The notes beneath the pieces were generated by a model that made no database searches, had not been told where the DNA came from, and was given only the letters and a program-made list of their open reading frames with translations. From positions 185,682 to 223,762 of the forward strand of contig NW_003116455.1 of the NCBI RefSeq assembly GCF_000003605.2: a DNA stretch of 38,081 nt, written 5' to 3'. Each line of letters opens with the position of its first letter. Positions within the stretch are counted from its first letter, which is position 1. Below, in pieces: positions 35,103 to 38,081 of this stretch. Made by a program: the position numbers and the translations under genes. This DNA comes from Saccoglossus kowalevskii. Lineage: Eukaryota > Hemichordata > Enteropneusta > Harrimaniidae.

Positions 35103-36470
35103 TAGAAGACTCTTCACCAGTTCGATCTGTTGCAGTTCATACGCAGTCTCGCCCTCCATTCCTGAACCTACTCTTTCTAACAATTCCCACAAGTCAAGAT
35201 TTGTGCGAAAAACGAGTTTAAAATATAACATGGTATTTTAATTATTATGGATATTTAAAATATATCTAGATTTAACAATAATTCTTCTCAAATGATATTT
35301 TTCGTCACACATTAAAGATACTACCAACTTTTTTAAAAATTAAAACAGTCTAGGAAAAATTCCACTCGGTAGTAAACGTGTTTCTGCATTGTATTCCAAC
35401 ATTCAAATAGAAGAAGGTATCAATGCATGCATGCAAATACGCCCTCGACAAAAAGCAGGTCACACACCCGCCCTCCACTACAGTAGTCAAGTTTCTGCGA
35501 CATGAACACTACCTTCAAATTAGCGACATGACAATGGCTCAAAAATTACGTCTAGTCATATACACCATTATATATAGCTTGTTTATCACAATTTGTCGTA
35601 TATACTCAAAGAAACAGCTTTAGTCAGACGAGGTTATCCGGCTAATTGACCATTTTCCGTTCACTGCGAGAATCACGCGTTATGCGTGAAATCGAACGTA
35701 AAAACAGGACAAACAAAGGTCATAGCGTCGTAGTGGCGTCAAACATCGCGTGGGATTCGACAAACGCGAAAGTATTTAGGAGACATTTCCATGCTTAATA
35801 ATGTGCTGTACACATTTGATGATAAGCAATTTCGATTAAGTAAGGGTATTCGGAAGCAATATTCCTCTGTCAAAGATCGGCCGGTCGATGTGTGCTACAA
35901 AATTAAGAAATTCGATTTCAAAATCAAATCGCTCTACTTTTGCGGCAGACGTTCGACGCGCGTCTTTCATGCTTCTCGCGAGATCTCGCAATTGTACGGA
36001 AAATCACCTATTTTGTCACCTATTGTGAACACTGGCGTTCTGTTCGGGGAACTTGACTCGTTCAGTTGATAACACTTACACGTAGAGATACCAGATTCGA
36101 CCCAAAGGAATACACATTAGTTCGTTACAGATAGTCCAACGGTCAGCTGCGGTAACAAATGCAATTCGAATAGAATTTGAGATTTATGCAAATTCTCTAC
36201 TAATATTGATACATTCCACAACACCTCCACTACATACCAGTATATACCATTAAATACCGCAGAGCACGTAAAAAAAAATTTCGCCGCTGAGGGCGTTTAA
36301 CTTTAACTTGCCTTGTTCCACGTGTCATTTTGAGTGGCCTTTCTGGATTAATTACATTTCTAAGTATTGTTGTAATTTTTATCCACTATATTTATTCAAA
36401 CATATTTGTAGACATTAAAAAGCCTTGTGTTCAGAGCAAAACGTCGTGAATCATAAACTATCAGTGTACA
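35103..36470. other. No recognised gene; CpG-richer segment within
   Basis: Downstream of the CCAAT array are short plus-strand frames of 66 codons (35423-35623, with one hydrophobic segment RLVIYTIIYSLFITI) and 92 codons (35791-36069, Lys/Arg-rich). Neither matches a family I know. From about 35640 to 36060 CpG is visibly denser than around it (for example GACGCGCGTC and CTCGCGAGATCTCGC), which may mark an unmethylated regulatory region or a younger insertion. Confidence 0.4.
36282..36296. repeat. 15-bp direct repeat, left copy
   Basis: CGCCGCTGAGGGCGT occurs here and again, in the same orientation, at 36948-36962. The shared 15-mer is GC-rich against an AT-rich background. Its purpose is unknown. 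Confidence 0.85.
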
Positions 36471-36471
36471 G

Positions 36472-36600
36472 TTAAAGCGGGGAGTCGTCACCTACGCATG
36501 CCTCAGGTGCCATAGCGTGTCATAGTTTTTACAAACAAGCGTCTACCCATGAGCCTTTACGTTCATAGCACGTGTTGTTATTGAATTCCCGAGCGTGCTC
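36472..36600 (-). mobile_element. MITE copy 2, truncated, inverted relative to the 26213 element
   Basis: It begins TTAAAGCGGGGAGTCGTCAC, matching the reverse complement of the 26213-26378 unit. It continues with shared blocks (CGCATGC; GCCATAG.GTGTCAT; TACAAACAAGCGTCTACC; ATTCCCG) to about 36600. The central block holding CTCTTGGGACTA and the distal inverted repeat are missing. Identity is high but with many point changes, so the two copies are not recent sisters. Confidence 0.88.
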
Positions 36601-36947
36601 TGATGCAGCTGTGTGTGTAATTCACATTTACTATTATATTACCCACGTAAGATGCTATCAAGAATTGACCTGTATCCAACCAATATTTATTAAATTATAG
36701 AGAATATTATCGAAAAAACATCTTAAAATAGGTAACTGTCAAATACGACTGGCAGACAACCTTTATTCAGTTGTTTAGTTAAGCTTTTGAACGAATAGTT
36801 CGCCTACATGGGTCAGCAACAATAATGAAAGAAAATGCCGGCTTCCCTAGTTTACAATATACAAGTAAGCGACGAGAATGGGTTATTCTGCTAAACGGAC
36901 GGTTGAACCATGGAGCGGTTGAACGAGCTCTCTAGTTTCTAAAGGGG

Positions 36948-36962
36948 CGCCGCTGAGGGCGT
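36948..36962. repeat. 15-bp direct repeat, right copy
   Basis: Identical to 36282-36296, 666 bp apart. The MITE copy 2 lies between them. Confidence 0.85.
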
Positions 36963-37217
36963 CGATATTATTATTTTGGTCTGTGACTTATGTCCGGCTA
37001 TAAAATATTCCCACATGAACGATTAAACAATCAAACAGCATTGTAAAACCACATTACCTGTACAGCCATCTACGTCATTTTGACGTCACGTAGGCGTTTC
37101 GTAACCAGAGGGCGCAATTTGTAAGAAAGTCATACTGTAAGTACTCAAACTAGAAAAAGTGCATACAACAGACATACAACGCATGAAATAGTGAGTTCTG
37201 TTGGAATGGTAGTTATT

Positions 37218-37223
37218 TTTATT
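37218..37223 (-). terminator. Candidate poly(A) signal AATAAA (minus strand)
   Basis: TTTATT on the plus strand reads AATAAA about 65 bases downstream of the nucleoside hydrolase stop, a normal distance for a short 3' UTR. Confidence 0.55.
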
Positions 37224-37286
37224 GAACCACTCGTAAATTTCAAATCTAAAACAATATGCCATTTGTCATATACATTTACCACATTT

Positions 37287-37625
37287 CTATTTAACGGATT
37301 GTATCAACATTTCTTTTATAATATCCATATTTAATTTTTTTATTATATTCACATTTTTTGGTTTATTCAATTTATCATACCAATCAACAACCATTTGACC
37401 TCTTGTGAGTTTACCATGTAGTTCTACCGTGGCGTAATGTTGTACGGATTCCACGATAGCATCCTTACATAGACGAGCTACCATGGCTAAGCTGTCCCAA
37501 CAGATGTAAGGACTGTCTTTTCCTAACCCATAGATATTCTCGGAATATTTAATTAAAACGACGCTGATGGCCGACACAAACTTTGCTTTTTCCGTTCCAA
37601 CACTCAGTCGTTCTTTCATCCATGT
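37287..37625 (-). CDS. Inosine-uridine-preferring nucleoside hydrolase-like, last exon (partial gene)
   Basis: On the minus strand the exon starts after an ATTTACAG acceptor at 37626-37628 and ends with TAG at 37287-37289. It gives about 112 residues, beginning TWMKERLSVGTEKAKFVSAI. The family C-terminus is recognisable: CWDSLAMVARL, where Asp is a conserved metal/ribose-site residue, followed by ESVQHYATVELHGKLTRGQM and VVDWYDK. These enzymes hydrolyse the N-glycosidic bond of nucleosides to ribose and free base in purine/pyrimidine salvage. The N-terminal part with the DxDxxxDD calcium site is not in the window and should lie in exons to the right. The Met at 37619 is internal, not a start. 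The gene is convergent with the receptor gene. Recognition is by motif only. Confidence 0.82.
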   Translation of the reverse strand, partial: TWMKERLSVGTEKAKFVSAISVVLIKYSENIYGLGKDSPYICWDSLAMVARLCKDAIVESVQHYATVELHGKLTRGQMVVDWYDKLNKPKNVNIIKKLNMDIIKEMLIQSVK

Positions 37626-38081
37626 CTGTAAATAGATAGTGTTTCAAACAATGACAACATACCTCTGAGCTAAGGTTATTTACAGAATACAGATGACATA
37701 TTCTAAGGATCCAAACCACAAAATTCACGAAATTATTCCCGGAAAGTATTAGTGCTAGCAAGATCCCTCCAGTGACATATACTAAACCCCTTCATTGTAC
37801 CGGATTCTTTTCTGAAAATAACACTTTTCATCCGACCACTACTTTACCCCTAGCGAATGTATTACGATGATTTCATAATAATTCAATGTGTTTCTTTGTT
37901 TTAAGTTTTGTCATTCTTACAAAGGAAAGATCCCCTGTGCCAACAGGTGGACATATAGGGCCACGGTTGCTGGAACCGTGACTGGGCCTAGAATATTTTA
38001 TAATTACGGAATGAAGTCTCACGTGAATGACCATCCATCCTAGCAGACAATACGGTCTACAGTTCAACTATCCGTGGTTTC
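37626..38081 (-). other. Intron of the nucleoside hydrolase-like gene (partial)
   Basis: No preceding hydrolase exon is visible up to the window edge. The right part holds a small hairpin CACGGTT-gctgg-AACCGTG (about 37962-37980) and an open minus-strand frame (37873-38067) with no recognisable domain. Confidence 0.55.

Noticed and set aside
35120-35135. tRNA B-box-like GTTCGATC, and a similar GATTCGAAC near 2744
   Set aside because: No matching A box or cloverleaf arms could be laid out around either site.
35103-35300. Histone gene behind the CCAAT/TATA array
   Set aside because: No histone-like frame follows and no histone 3' stem-loop sequence was found nearby.
26213-36600. Assigning the TTAA MITEs to piggyBac
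   Set aside because: TTAA targets fit, but piggyBac ends usually begin with C-rich bases, whereas these begin AG; Kolobok/T2 fits better, though no transposase is present to decide.
36282-37120. CTCF-like sites at the GAGGGCG motifs (36282, 36948, about 37109)
   Set aside because: They fit the known CTCF consensus only with missing or mismatched core positions, so an insulator claim is not supported.

Overview
The window looks like nuclear DNA from a bilaterian animal, probably a marine invertebrate. It is AT-rich and gene-sparse, with long introns, GT-AG splice sites, microsatellites and short inverted-repeat transposons. Its two recognisable genes are both animal-type. I cannot name the phylum or species from sequence alone. 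No bacterial operons, CRISPR arrays, rRNA genes or convincing tRNA genes are present.

The main content is one complete or near-complete plus-strand gene for a class B1 (secretin/hormone-family) G-protein-coupled receptor. Eleven coding exons run from 8952 to 30910. Every junction is GT-AG, and the phases join without a break into a 486-residue protein. The N-terminal hormone-binding domain (exons 1-3) carries the class B1 cysteine pattern plus two extra cysteines. Seven membrane segments follow, with the class-defining polar residues (H165, E232, T338, Y387), the C211-C281 disulfide pair and the PLLG motif of TM6, then a basic, serine-rich tail. By eye the core most resembles invertebrate PDF receptors, with CRF/DH44 and calcitonin-type receptors as alternatives. 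Possible transcript diversity includes an alternative C-terminal exon at 31497-31613 with its own poly(A) signal, a skippable 42-bp TM7 exon, and an in-frame signal-peptide-like ORF fused to exon 2. None of these is proven.

Region by region: 1-8948 has no recognisable coding sequence (possible 5' flank or untranslated exons). 9055-19148 is a 10-kb first intron. 19248-24738 is a second long intron with an 80-bp tandem duplication, a MITE and a promoter-like cluster. 24739-30910 holds the compact exons 3-11, with another MITE and a foldback element in introns. 31614-34860 is intergenic with a long AT hairpin. 34861-35102 is an array of eight CCAAT boxes, five of them in a 31-bp tandem repeat, just upstream of a TATA-like box. 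35103-36471 contains no recognised gene. 36472-36600 is a second, inverted and truncated copy of the intron-5 MITE. 37287-37625 (minus strand) is the last exon of an inosine-uridine-preferring nucleoside hydrolase-like gene, convergent with the receptor gene; the rest of that gene lies beyond the right edge.

The two genes have no evident functional link. I did not find a clearly new biological system. The points most worth a second look are the receptor's unusual N-terminus and alternative ends, the TTAA-flanked Kolobok/T2-like MITEs, and the helically phased CCAAT array with no recognised gene behind it.
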